Source: Candidatus Methylomirabilis sp. (GTDB lineage: Bacteria; Patescibacteriota; Patescibacteriia; DYHP01). From it: DNA of 19,746 nt. Location: the NCBI GenBank assembly GCA_020724105.1, contig DYHP01000016.1, positions 1-19,746 of the forward strand. The letters run 5' to 3'. The notes under the pieces were generated by a model. The model saw nothing but the letters and a program-made list of their open reading frames with translations. It did not search any database and had not been told where the DNA came from. Positions 13,859 to 19,746 of the stretch are shown one piece after another; position 1 is the stretch's first letter; every line of letters begins with the position of its first letter. Both the position numbers and the translations under genes were made by a program.

Positions 13859-14407
13859 CTAAAGTAATTTTAAACCTTTTTGGTCTTGTAATATATTCTG
13901 CAGCATCTCGCTTCCCGAGAGTTTCTTATAATCCGGCAAATCTTTCAAATCGCTAATACCGAGGTGCCTCAAAAATTCAAAACTGATTTTGTATTTCGGC
14001 TCTATTGATTTTGCGTCCTCTTCCTCTTCAATCAAACCGCGGATTAAAAGATTCCGCAAAATCAAACTGCAGTTTACGCCGCGAATCTGCTCCAGTTCCG
14101 CTTTGGTAATCGGTCCGCGATAAGCGATAACCGACATGGCTTCGAGCTGCGGACGGGTCAGTTCCCCTTCGGTTTCCTCTTTCAAAAACCGACTCGTGAT
14201 TTCAGAACTTCTTGGCGAGGTGGCAAACTGGTATTCGCTGCCGTTTTTCAAAAGCAAAATGCCGCCGTCCCGCTTTTTATGTTCTTCAACAAGTTCTTCC
14301 AAATGTTTTTCCGCTTCTTCTTTTTTGATATTCAAAATTTCAGCCAACTTCTTGCTCGAAAGAGGCCTGCCGGATACAAACAATAGACTTTCAATTTTAC
14401 TTTTCAT
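13859..14407 (-). CDS. scpB: Segregation and condensation protein B
   Basis: The product is 182 residues. ScpB is the winged-helix kite subunit of the bacterial SMC-ScpAB condensin, which organises and segregates the chromosome. Family signatures: MKSKIESLLFVSGRPLSSKKLAEIL at the start, GILLLKNGSEYQFAT, and TRPQLEAMSVIAYRGPITKAELEQIRGVN in the second winged helix. Length is normal. scpA lies upstream on the same strand, the usual pairing, but the two are separated by 155 bases of CTACGAA repeat instead of overlapping as they often do. The start codon lies five bases beyond the end of that repeat; no ribosome site is visible. Confidence 0.95.
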   Translation of the reverse strand: MKSKIESLLFVSGRPLSSKKLAEILNIKKEEAEKHLEELVEEHKKRDGGILLLKNGSEYQFATSPRSSEITSRFLKEETEGELTRPQLEAMSVIAYRGPITKAELEQIRGVNCSLILRNLLIRGLIEEEEDAKSIEPKYKISFEFLRHLGISDLKDLPDYKKLSGSEMLQNILQDQKGLKLL

Positions 14408-14411
14408 ATTA

Positions 14412-14562
14412 TGTGCACGAACCTACGAAATCATCTACGAATTTCACGAAAATTTTATTTAGTGAGACGTAATACTCTCTATAATCACAACACCATTTTG
14501 GCCAAATCTGGCAAGTAGCCCGTAGTTTGTATAATTCGTAGAATAGTTCGTAGTTTAGTAGA
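14412..14562. repeat. CTACGAA element, copy 2, between scpA and scpB
   Basis: TGTGCACGAACCTACGAA (14412-14429) at the scpB side and several TTCGTAG blocks (14535-14554) at the scpA side give an inverted arrangement. The scpB-proximal end is the same as at 15259-15276 before scpA. The inner ~70 bases differ between copies. It fills the gap completely. Confidence 0.75.
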
Positions 14563-15255
14563 TTATAGTTTCTTTAATCTGATTTCTTGAAAAAGTCCTT
14601 TTTGTTCCACGTCAACGACTCTATCTTTCACCAACTGCAACATTGCTAAGAAACTTATCACCACTTCTGTTTTTGATTTGGCTCCTTTTATAACCTCTTT
14701 GAAATTCAATGTCAGCGATTTGGAAACCAAAGAAATGATTTGGCTGATTTTTTCTTTAATTGAAATCACCCTTTTTAGAGTCGTTTTCGGCAAGGCAACA
14801 ATCGGCTCGAGATAATCGAGAATTTCCCGGAAAATTTTGGCAAGTTTTTTCACGGAAACATTTTTCGGCGGAATGAAAACCCCTCTCTCCGGCAAGGGTC
14901 TGTCTCTGAAATAAGAATAATTCCGTTCCAAAATGAGAGCGTGAATTTTCTTAGACGCTTCGTAAAATTCTTTGTAGAGCTTTAATTGGAGTTCGAGGGG
15001 GAGCGCGTCTTGCTCTTCTTCCTGTTTAAGATACGGCAGCAATGTTTTTGATTTAAGGTAAAGCAGGCGCGCCGCGATATACAAAAAATCGGCGAAATCC
15101 TCCGGCCGCTTTTCTTCCACCTCTTTTAAATAAGCCACGTACTGGTCCGTGACCTTGCTTAAAGAAATGGAAGTGATGTCCAACTGCTCTCCTTCAATCA
15201 ACTGGAGCAACAGGTCCATCGGGCCTTCAAAATGCTCTAATTTAACCTTGTACAT
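14563..15255 (-). CDS. scpA: Segregation and condensation protein A (kleisin)
   Basis: The product is 230 residues. ScpA is the kleisin that bridges the SMC heads and binds ScpB. Family signatures: YKVKLEHFEGPMDLLLQLIEGEQLDITSISLSKVTDQYVAYL at the N-terminus (given here across two parts: residues 2-19 and 20-43), FADFLYIAARLLYLKSKTLLP, and a C-terminal winged helix (VVISFLAMLQLVKD then FQEIRL). Length is normal. It is upstream of scpB on the same strand. Its own 5' flank is another CTACGAA element. The antisense frame starting at 15255 is a shadow. Confidence 0.95.
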   Translation of the reverse strand: MYKVKLEHFEGPMDLLLQLIEGEQLDITSISLSKVTDQYVAYLKEVEEKRPEDFADFLYIAARLLYLKSKTLLPYLKQEEEQDALPLELQLKLYKEFYEASKKIHALILERNYSYFRDRPLPERGVFIPPKNVSVKKLAKIFREILDYLEPIVALPKTTLKRVISIKEKISQIISLVSKSLTLNFKEVIKGAKSKTEVVISFLAMLQLVKDRVVDVEQKGLFQEIRLKKL

Positions 15256-15258
15256 TGC

Positions 15259-15355
15259 TGTGCACGAACCTACGAATCGGGCTACAAATTACACGAAACT
15301 ACGAAAATCAATTTCGTGAAATTCGTAGAATAATTCGTAGTTTTGTAATCTATTG
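15259..15355. repeat. CTACGAA element, copy 3, upstream of scpA
   Basis: Starts TGTGCACGAACCTACGAA (15259-15276), as before scpB, and ends with TTCGTAG blocks (15322-15341). Internal CACGAAA and TTTCGTG pair. Spans nearly the whole gap between the YbaK-type gene and scpA. Confidence 0.75.
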
Positions 15356-15370
15356 TTTCGTCTGTAAATA

Positions 15371-15889
15371 CTATTTTCTTTTTTTGCTCGACTTACCCGC
15401 CTTCGCCTTGTCCCCGAACGCGGCAACAACGGCATCTTCTATTTTGTGCAAATCTTTGACTTTCATCCTTAACGATTCGGTAAAACTCTCGGCGCCGACG
15501 ATAACGTCTTTGGCTTTAAGAAGCGCCTTGTCAAGCAAAATTTCTAAATCGTGCATTTTGCCAAACGGCGAAAGAGCGCCCGGTTGCACGCCCAATTTTG
15601 TAATCATTTTTTCCGGGGCGATGGAAACCTTTTTGGCTTTCAACGCCTTTTTGATTTTCTCAAAATTCGCCCGATAGGAAGCCGGCACAACGACGACATA
15701 GTTCTTTTTTGCGACCTTTTTAACCTCGGGAATCTCCGCCTGAATCAAAAGCGTTTTGGCGATTTTCTCCAATTTTTCACCCAAGGTTTGCGCCAAATCA
15801 AAAGCAGTGTAAACCTTTTTATGCGGCACCACCTCGAACTTTACCCCCTGTTTTTTGAGGTAGTTCAAAAGTTGTTTGGGAATAGACAT
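15371..15889 (-). CDS. YbaK/ProX-type aminoacyl-tRNA deacylase
   Basis: The product is 172 residues from the ATG at 15889 (MSIPKQLL); a TTG 18 bases upstream would add six residues. The YbaK/EbsC fold removes mischarged amino acids (Cys or Ala on tRNA-Pro in known members) in trans. Seen here: HKKVYTAFDLAQTLGEK, a conserved lysine (Lys45 in KIAKTLLI, the family active-site position), the VVVPASYRANFEKIKKAL strand and helix, and the GALSPFG loop. The C-terminus ends in a Lys/Ser-rich tail (KAKAGKSSKKRK), which could contact RNA. Which tRNA it edits cannot be told. Downstream genes are scpA and scpB. Confidence 0.85.
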   Translation of the reverse strand: MSIPKQLLNYLKKQGVKFEVVPHKKVYTAFDLAQTLGEKLEKIAKTLLIQAEIPEVKKVAKKNYVVVVPASYRANFEKIKKALKAKKVSIAPEKMITKLGVQPGALSPFGKMHDLEILLDKALLKAKDVIVGAESFTESLRMKVKDLHKIEDAVVAAFGDKAKAGKSSKKRK

Positions 15890-16164
15890 ATGACATAGAT
15901 TATGCAAATCTACAAATCTTGTGCTAATTCGTTGATTGGCATAAGATTCGCACTATTGGCATAATGATTTTATTAAATATCATCGACCTTTAATTATATT
16001 GTAATAAACTATTGACAAAAATGAAAGGGTGCGGCAAGATGGATTTAAGATTAAGGATATTAACAATCAAACAAGCCCGCTGATTATTATTCACTGATTA
16101 CACTGATAAATTCGTATCAGCATTGTCAGCGGCAAAAAAATCAGCAGGCAAAGGAGGAATAAAA
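15890..16164. other. Divergent intergenic region with promoter-like and repeat sequences
   Basis: No gene is seen. On the plus strand TTGACA (16012-16017) and a weak CAAGAT (16035-16040) are 17 bases apart, facing the gene at 16165. On the minus strand TTGTCA (16018-16013) and TATAAT (15998-15993) are 14 bases apart, facing the YbaK-type gene; the two -35 boxes overlap. CATAAGATTCGCACTATTGG-type direct and inverted words lie at 15938-15965. Further right, ATTCACTGATTACACTGAT with GTATCAGC (16088-16121) forms a repeat-like inverted arrangement. Confidence 0.4.
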
Positions 16165-16479
16165 ATGGACTGGGCGAAGAAAAGAAAGATGATGATTTCG
16201 TGGTCAATTTTGACTGCGGGGATTATCGCCCTTTTCTGGATGGTTTGGTATCTTTGCGCCGGAAGCGTACCAGTGGTTCATTCTCTCAAAATGACGTCTG
16301 ACTGGAACATTGTTCTGCCTTTTGGTCTTTCCCGATGGTGGGACATTCTCTTGGGGCCAATCTATTCCATCACTTTGATTTTGCTTGTCACTAATAAGAA
16401 AATTCTGGAAGATGAATATTATAAAAACTATTCTTCGGACTGGTCGCCGGACTGGGCATCGGACTGGGCATCGGACTGA
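16165..16479 (+). CDS. Unrecognised small membrane protein with SDW repeat tail
   Basis: The product is 104 residues. AGGAGG at 16152-16157 sits eight bases before the ATG, one of the best ribosome sites in the window; the frame upstream to 16123 is not needed. Two hydrophobic segments (about 11-32, MISWSILTAGIIALFWMVWYLC, and about 58-76, WDILLGPIYSITLILLVT) flank a ~25-residue loop, so both ends are probably cytoplasmic. The C-terminus is a tandem repeat, SDWSPDWASDWASD, coded by 12-base units GGACTGGGCATC. I do not recognise a family. It stands alone against the minus-strand genes, with a terminator downstream. Like the gene at 182 it is a single plus-strand unit with a strong ribosome site. 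Confidence 0.7.
   Translation: MDWAKKRKMMISWSILTAGIIALFWMVWYLCAGSVPVVHSLKMTSDWNIVLPFGLSRWWDILLGPIYSITLILLVTNKKILEDEYYKNYSSDWSPDWASDWASD
16435..16479 (+). repeat. 12-base tandem repeat at the end of the small membrane protein gene
   Basis: Units of the form TCGGACTGGGCA occur three to four times up to the stop codon, the first diverged (TCGCCGGACTGG). Encodes SDWS/PDWA/SDWA/SD. Frame-preserving length change is possible. Confidence 0.7.
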
Positions 16480-16504
16480 AATATATTGTTTCCAGAAAAT
16501 TTTG

Positions 16505-16582
16505 GCGAGCCGTTGGCAGGTGGCTCGCGGGGGGATGAATTTTTTAGAGCCAAAGCGCTTTGCGCTTTGGCTCTAATTTTTA
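16505..16582 (+). terminator. Terminator with two tandem hairpins
   Basis: First stem GCGAGCC (16505-16511)/GGCTCGC (16522-16528). Second stem AGAGCCAAAGCGC (16546-16558)/GCGCTTTGGCTCT (16562-16574), 13 perfect pairs with a TTT loop, followed by AATTTTTATT. Lies 25 bases after the stop of the plus-strand membrane protein gene. Confidence 0.8.
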
Positions 16583-16601
16583 TTGCTAAAATGGAGGATA
16601 A

Positions 16602-16707
16602 AGATGCTAAAATGGAGGGCTCAAGCCCTCCGCTACATAATTTCCAAAATGTAGAGATGCTAAAATGGAGGGCTCAAGCCCTCCGCTACATAATTTCCAA
16701 AATGTAG
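16602..16707. repeat. Perfect 53-bp tandem duplication carrying a REP palindrome
   Basis: Units 16602-16654 and 16655-16707 are the same base for base. Each contains, on the minus strand, GTAG followed by CGGAGGGC-TTGA-GCCCTCC (palindromes at 16614-16637 and 16667-16690). A partial earlier unit (GCTAAAATGGAGGATAA at 16585-16601) precedes. Identity suggests a recent duplication. Confidence 0.9.
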
Positions 16708-16726
16708 AGGAAACCTTTAGGTTTCC
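16703..16726 (+). repeat. Opposite-facing REP palindrome next to the RAYT gene
   Basis: TGTAGA (16703-16708) precedes GGAAACC-TTTA-GGTTTCC (16709-16726) on the plus strand. The stem differs from the other copies, but GTAG and the TTTA loop are kept. With the minus-facing palindrome at 16667-16690 it forms a head-to-head pair, like the REP pairs of bacterial interspersed mosaic elements. Confidence 0.65.
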
Positions 16727-16732
16727 AAAAAA

Positions 16733-17206
16733 TTATAATCCTCCGATATTGATTACAAAAGAACCCGAAAAACAGTATTCTAAATAATGATTTACAATGC
16801 CTTTCCTCACGGGATTATTCAATATGTAAAGCATTACCCCACGAATCGCTTCGTCTTTTCTCAAAACGTGGTCATAATAACTTTTTTGCCACAAATCTCC
16901 ACCTGTCTTCTGCTTAAAATCAAACCCTGTTGCTTGTTTGTAATACTGAATAAATTTAATTAAATCAGATTTCTCATCACCTTCAAGCAGCAAATGCAAA
17001 TGGTTCGGCATAAAACAATAAATCCAAATTCTAAAATTTTTCTTTTGAGATACATCTACTAACATTTTAATGTACTTGCTTATTAAGAGGGGGCTATTAA
17101 AGTAATTTATTTGATCTTTACAACAAATTGTAATAAAATAAAATTTAACGCCTCTATAATTATCTAAATGCAGGCGATTACTTTTTCTTTTAAAATCCAA
17201 TGGCAT
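16733..17206 (-). CDS. REP-associated tyrosine transposase (RAYT, Y1/IS200-like HUH nuclease)
   Basis: The product is 157 residues, a usual RAYT length. These single-strand HUH nucleases, related to IS200/IS605 TnpA, cut and join REP hairpins. Seen here: N-terminal RLHLDNYRGVKFYFITICCKD, the metal-binding HUH motif in MPNHLHLLLEGD (His69, His71), candidate catalytic tyrosines in IQYYKQATG (Tyr88, Tyr89), and the family C-terminus LWQKSYYDHVLR then YILNNPVRKGI. All key residues are intact, so it may be active. REP palindromes with 5' GTAG lie directly on both sides (16667-16726 and 17219-17242), the single-copy domesticated arrangement typical of RAYTs rather than an insertion sequence with its own ends. 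No ribosome site is visible. Confidence 0.93.
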   Translation of the reverse strand: MPLDFKRKSNRLHLDNYRGVKFYFITICCKDQINYFNSPLLISKYIKMLVDVSQKKNFRIWIYCFMPNHLHLLLEGDEKSDLIKFIQYYKQATGFDFKQKTGGDLWQKSYYDHVLRKDEAIRGVMLYILNNPVRKGIVNHYLEYCFSGSFVINIGGL

Positions 17207-17218
17207 ATCAAAATAAAT

Positions 17219-17242
17219 GGAGGGCTAAAGCCCTCCGCTACA
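17219..17242 (-). repeat. REP palindrome upstream of the RAYT gene
   Basis: On the minus strand TGTAGC is followed by GGAGGGC-TTTA-GCCCTCC. It is 13 bases before the RAYT start codon and points the same way as the palindromes at 16614-16637 and 16667-16690. Confidence 0.85.
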
Positions 17243-17263
17243 CTTTTAACGCTAAAAATCATT

Positions 17264-18685
17264 TCAATCAACTTTTATATGCGCCTCTTTTAATTGTTTT
17301 TCCGGAATTTCTGACGGCGACCCCATCATTAAATCCCTCGCGTCGCCGGTTTTGGGGAAAGCGATGACTTCGCGGATGCTTTCTTCGCCGGCTAAAAGCA
17401 TAATCAATCTGTCTAATCCCAAGGCGATTCCGCCGTGCGGCGGCGCGCCGTATTTGAACGCTTCAAGCATGTGGCCGAATCTCTCTTGAATTTCCCTCTT
17501 AGAAAGCCCTAAAATTTCAAAAATCTTATTTTGCAAATCTTTTTTGTGGATTCTGATGCTGCCGCCGCCGATTTCGCAGCCGTTTAAAACAATGTCGTAA
17601 GCGCAGGCGCGGACCCTAGATAAATCCCCCTTACCTCCCTCTTTAGAAAAGGGGGAAAGAGGGGAATTTAATAATTCCAAATCCTCTTCCTTTGGCTTGG
17701 TAAATGGATGGTGCGCTGAAACCAATTTCTTTTCAGTTTCCGAATATTCAAAAAGCGGAAAATCAGTGAGCCAGCAAAAAGCAAGCTCGTCATGATTATC
17801 TTTATTTTTTCGCAAATCCGGCTTATCGGATTTGTATTTTTCCATCGCCTCAGCGTAAGTCAGGCGCGGGAACGGTTTTTTGAGAATTTTTTTGTTTGGG
17901 AACAGCGTCTCCGCCATTTTAATCAATGCTCCCTCAACAAGCGAAATAATATCATCTTCATTGACAAACGACATTTCCAAATCCAATTGAGTGAATTCCG
18001 GCTGGCGGTCGCCGCGCTGGTCTTCGTCGCGAAAGCATCTGGCGACTTGAAAATATTTTTCCAAGCCGGCGACCATTAAGAGTTGCTTGAATTGCTGGGG
18101 CGACTGAGGCAAAACGTAAAACTTTCCGTCGTGAAGGCGCGACGGAACGATAAATTCCCTCGCCCCCTCCGGCGTGCCTTTGGTCAAAACCGGTGTTTCA
18201 ATCTCAATAAAATCCTTTTCGCAGAAAAAATTCCGCAAAAATTCAATTACTTTATGCCGCAAAATCAAATTGTCGCGCATTCGCTCGGAGCGCAAATCAA
18301 GATAGCGGTATTTAAACCTGACTTCTTCGCCGATTTTTTTCGTGTCTTTGTCTATTTCAAAAGGCAAAGTTTCGGATTCGTTCAAAATCTTGATTTCTTT
18401 CGCTTCCATCTCTATTTTGCCGGTTGAAATTTTGGGATTCGCCGCTTTGGCGGCTCTTTCTTTAATCAACCCTTTAATTTTTACCACGAATTCGGAACGC
18501 AGATTTTTCGCCAATTCATAAAATTTACCAATTGCCGGCGTAATTACAATCTGAAGCAAGCCGCTTCGGTCGCGCAAATCTATAAAAATAATCTTGCCCA
18601 TATCGCGGCGAGAGTTAACCCAACCGCAGACTTCGACCTCCTCGCCTATATGATTTAAGATTTCTTTAATGGTTGTACGAAGCAT
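17264..18685 (-). CDS. aspS: Aspartyl-tRNA synthetase lacking the GAD domain
   Basis: The product is 473 residues. It charges tRNA-Asp (class II synthetase); N-terminal OB-fold anticodon domain (VCGWVNSRRDMGKIIFIDLR), motif 2 FRDEDQRGDRQPEFTQLDLE, motif 3 GGIALGLDRLIML. Standard bacterial AspRS has about 590 residues because of a GAD insertion between motifs 2 and 3. Here SDKPDLR is followed after about ten residues by FCWLTDFPLFE, so that domain is absent. Residues about 339-355 (SPLSPFSKEGGKGDL) are extra relative to the family, between HHPFTKPKEEDLELL and RACAYDIVLNG; they are encoded by a palindrome at 17622-17669. Whether it is discriminating or also makes Asp-tRNA-Asn cannot be settled here. 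The start fits the family N-terminus. Confidence 0.96.
   Translation of the reverse strand: MLRTTIKEILNHIGEEVEVCGWVNSRRDMGKIIFIDLRDRSGLLQIVITPAIGKFYELAKNLRSEFVVKIKGLIKERAAKAANPKISTGKIEMEAKEIKILNESETLPFEIDKDTKKIGEEVRFKYRYLDLRSERMRDNLILRHKVIEFLRNFFCEKDFIEIETPVLTKGTPEGAREFIVPSRLHDGKFYVLPQSPQQFKQLLMVAGLEKYFQVARCFRDEDQRGDRQPEFTQLDLEMSFVNEDDIISLVEGALIKMAETLFPNKKILKKPFPRLTYAEAMEKYKSDKPDLRKNKDNHDELAFCWLTDFPLFEYSETEKKLVSAHHPFTKPKEEDLELLNSPLSPFSKEGGKGDLSRVRACAYDIVLNGCEIGGGSIRIHKKDLQNKIFEILGLSKREIQERFGHMLEAFKYGAPPHGGIALGLDRLIMLLAGEESIREVIAFPKTGDARDLMMGSPSEIPEKQLKEAHIKVD
17622..17669. repeat. In-frame palindromic element inside aspS
   Basis: Outer AAATCCCC and GGGGAATTT, and inner CCCTCTTT and AAAGAGGG, give a nested inverted repeat. 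Translated as part of SPLSPFSKEGGKGDL in a loop where relatives have no such residues (from memory of the family). Confidence 0.75.
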
Positions 18686-18890
18686 AAATTTAAATAGTCA
18701 GGTTTATAAATTCGAAATTAGAATATCGAAATCCGAAACAATTTTGAAGATTTAGATTTTGACCCCCTCTAACTCCCCCTATTCCCCGACTTGTCGGGGA
18801 ATAGGGGGAGAATGTGGGGGTTTGTTTCGGGATTCTGGCCATTTTGTAATTCAAAGTTAGAACTAATCTAACCAATGGACTATTTTCATT
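18686..18890. other. Gap between recO and aspS holding a long palindrome
   Basis: No gene is supported. A perfect palindrome has 18-base arms, CTCCCCCTATTCCCCGAC (18773-18790) and its complement (18793-18810) around TT, with outer ACCCCC (18762-18767)/GGGGGT (18816-18821). The same unit lies inside the carboxypeptidase gene. Flanking words CGAAATCCGAAAC (18727-18739) and GTTTCGGGATTCTGG (18824-18838) are partly complementary. The 61-codon frame across it (18690-18875) is repeat sequence. Confidence 0.75.
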
Positions 18891-19436
18891 TTAACAAATT
18901 TTTATCTCTTTGTCCAAAATGCCCGAAACCCAATGTTCCACTTTTTCTTTATTTAAGTTCTTAAGAGCAAAATCCGGACGAAATCCTATTAAAGAAAAAA
19001 AATTCAAAAGAAACGAAATAATTATTGAAAGACGGTTTTCCTTGTTTGGAGCGCTTGGCATTTTCTCCAGACGCCCCGCAAAATCTTCAAGAAATTTATA
19101 AACTTTTTCATCCCTCTCCTCTGGTCTTGTCGCCAAATCAACGATTTTAAAGCAAAAAAATAAAATCTCCCTTTTTGAAAAGTTGCTGCGGATTTGGCGG
19201 TATGATTTTTTGATTTCCGAACCGGCGATCCTGTCGCCCTTTCTTCCTTTGGCGATTAAAACTCTTGAAACAGCCGGCAGTTCAAGATGCGGTCCGATTT
19301 TTGAAAGGATTTTTTGACTTCCTTTTGCCAGCGCGTCGATTTTGCCGAACTTGTCGGTATATAGATGATATATCCTATCACTTTCACCTCTGCTCTCATA
19401 ACTTAGGACTATCGCGTTTGTGACAAAAGTGGACAT
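18891..19436 (-). CDS. recO: DNA repair protein RecO
   Basis: The product is 181 residues. RecO loads RecA with RecR in recombinational repair. The start at 19436 gives MSTFVTNAIVLSYESRGESDRI, which fits the family; the upstream eight codons (MIFNFWFS) are the AT-rich repeat also found before cysS. The N-terminal OB-fold is clear (SRGESDRIYHLYTDKFGKIDALAKG), followed by GPHLELPAVSRVLIAKG and a helical region. It is shorter than the usual ~240 residues, ending in WVSGILDKEIKIC, so the C-terminal part is reduced. No zinc-finger cysteines are seen. ruvX lies upstream, separated by the repeat. Confidence 0.88.
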   Translation of the reverse strand: MSTFVTNAIVLSYESRGESDRIYHLYTDKFGKIDALAKGSQKILSKIGPHLELPAVSRVLIAKGRKGDRIAGSEIKKSYRQIRSNFSKREILFFCFKIVDLATRPEERDEKVYKFLEDFAGRLEKMPSAPNKENRLSIIISFLLNFFSLIGFRPDFALKNLNKEKVEHWVSGILDKEIKIC

Positions 19437-19597
19437 AGAAAACCAAAAATTAAAAATCAAATACTAAAAATAAATTTTAAATTTCTATTGAATTTTCAAT
19501 TTTAAATTTCAAAACGGTTTTAAATGTTTAAAAATTAAGTAAATAAAAATTGTATAAATTATAAATTAAAAATTGGAAGATGGTTTTTTGGTTTTTG
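19437..19597 (-). repeat. Long AT-rich interspersed repeat, copy 2
   Basis: Matches 8476-8660 almost base for base, with a few deletions (about 20 bases shorter). It fills the gap between the ruvX stop codon and the recO start codon. Confidence 0.85.
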
Positions 19598-19599
19598 GT

Positions 19600-19746
19600 C
19601 TAATTTTGGTCTATGTAACTCTGCAATATCACCATCGCCTCAACTGCGTCTTTTTTGAGACCTTTTCTTTCTTTTTTATGAGCCCGAAACAGTTTTTCCA
19701 CTTCTTTTGACGTAAATTGCTCGTTTTGGAATTTTATGGGCAAGGA
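19600..19746 (-). CDS. ruvX: Holliday junction resolvase-like RuvX/YqgF, 3' part
   Basis: The last 48 codons of a gene that continues beyond the window. The reading frame is open from the window edge to TAG at 19602-19600. The protein end, NEQFTSKEVEKLFRAHKKER followed by KGLKKDAVEAMVILQSYID, matches the RuvX/YqgF C-terminus, which has a basic patch after a helix (KKRKK-type) and a closing A-x-x-ILQ-x-YLD. The family has an RNase H fold and acts in rRNA maturation and on Holliday junctions. The call rests only on this terminal piece. It lies upstream of recO, separated by the AT-rich repeat. Confidence 0.75.
   Translation of the reverse strand, partial: SLPIKFQNEQFTSKEVEKLFRAHKKERKGLKKDAVEAMVILQSYIDQN

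Noticed and set aside
16602..16707. The 53-bp tandem units as a CRISPR array
   Set aside because: Only two adjacent identical copies, no spacers and no cas genes. The content is a REP palindrome.
16486..16707. A 73-codon plus-strand frame after the small membrane protein
   Set aside because: It reads through a terminator and both tandem repeat units and has no ribosome site.
16709..16726. The GGAAACC-TTTA-GGTTTCC hairpin as a terminator for the RAYT gene
   Set aside because: On the minus strand no T-run follows the stem; the T-run lies before it. The TGTAG mark fits a REP better.
16733..17206. An IS200/IS605 insertion sequence with accessory tnpB
   Set aside because: No tnpB gene or defined left and right ends; RAYT-type C-terminus and REP flanks fit a domesticated RAYT instead.
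18690..18875. A 61-codon minus-strand frame between recO and aspS
   Set aside because: It runs across the long palindrome shared with the carboxypeptidase gene; the peptide is translated repeat with no ribosome site.

Overview
The window looks like a fragment of an ultra-small bacterium of the Candidate Phyla Radiation (Patescibacteria, probably a Parcubacteria-type lineage). This is an inference. It rests on the AT-rich housekeeping genes, an AspRS without the usual bacterial GAD insertion, a stand-alone VirB4/VirD4-like ATPase flanked by lineage-type hypothetical proteins, and dense short palindromic repeats that also lie in frame inside coding sequences. Nearly all genes are on the minus strand. 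No rRNA, tRNA or CRISPR array was seen.

Layout, left to right. Positions 1-1092 hold one plus-strand gene, GC-rich and unlike its surroundings, that ends in a cold-shock-like domain and is closed by a terminator. Positions 1093-1427 are a gene-free, hairpin-rich stretch between convergent units. Positions 1428-5678 (minus) hold a secretion/conjugation-type ATPase between two unrecognised proteins. A 20-bp palindrome at 5745-5764 carries an extended -10 box on each strand and probably drives both this block and the divergent corA Mg2+ channel (5860-6792, plus). Next on the minus strand are cysS and a membrane protein (7000-9210). A three-gene unit follows with its own promoter and terminator: a divergent FtsH-like protease, a methyltransferase and a small membrane protein (9369-11997). 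Then come a small multidrug-export family protein, a D,D-carboxypeptidase, scpB, scpA and a YbaK-type deacylase (12216-15889). A small plus-strand membrane protein (16165-16479) and a REP-associated tyrosine transposase (RAYT, 16733-17206) come next, followed by aspS, recO and the 3' end of ruvX (17264-19746).

The housekeeping genes serve translation (cysS, aspS, ybaK), chromosome segregation (scpA, scpB), recombination and repair (recO, ruvX), envelope maturation (D,D-carboxypeptidase) and Mg2+ uptake (corA).

The most striking feature is the repeat ecology. A RAYT gene is bracketed by palindromes that carry a 5' GTAG tetranucleotide, the mark of REP sequences handled by RAYT nucleases. A related GTAG palindrome lies in frame inside cysS, and another lies upstream of gene 1. 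Other palindrome families lie in frame inside the carboxypeptidase (two places), aspS and both proteins flanking the secretion ATPase. Two longer families, an AT-rich ~170-bp element and a CTACGAA inverted-repeat element, fill whole gaps between genes and stop exactly at start codons. The pattern resembles Rickettsia palindromic elements and may be an active or recent palindrome-spreading system that uses protein-coding genes as landing sites.
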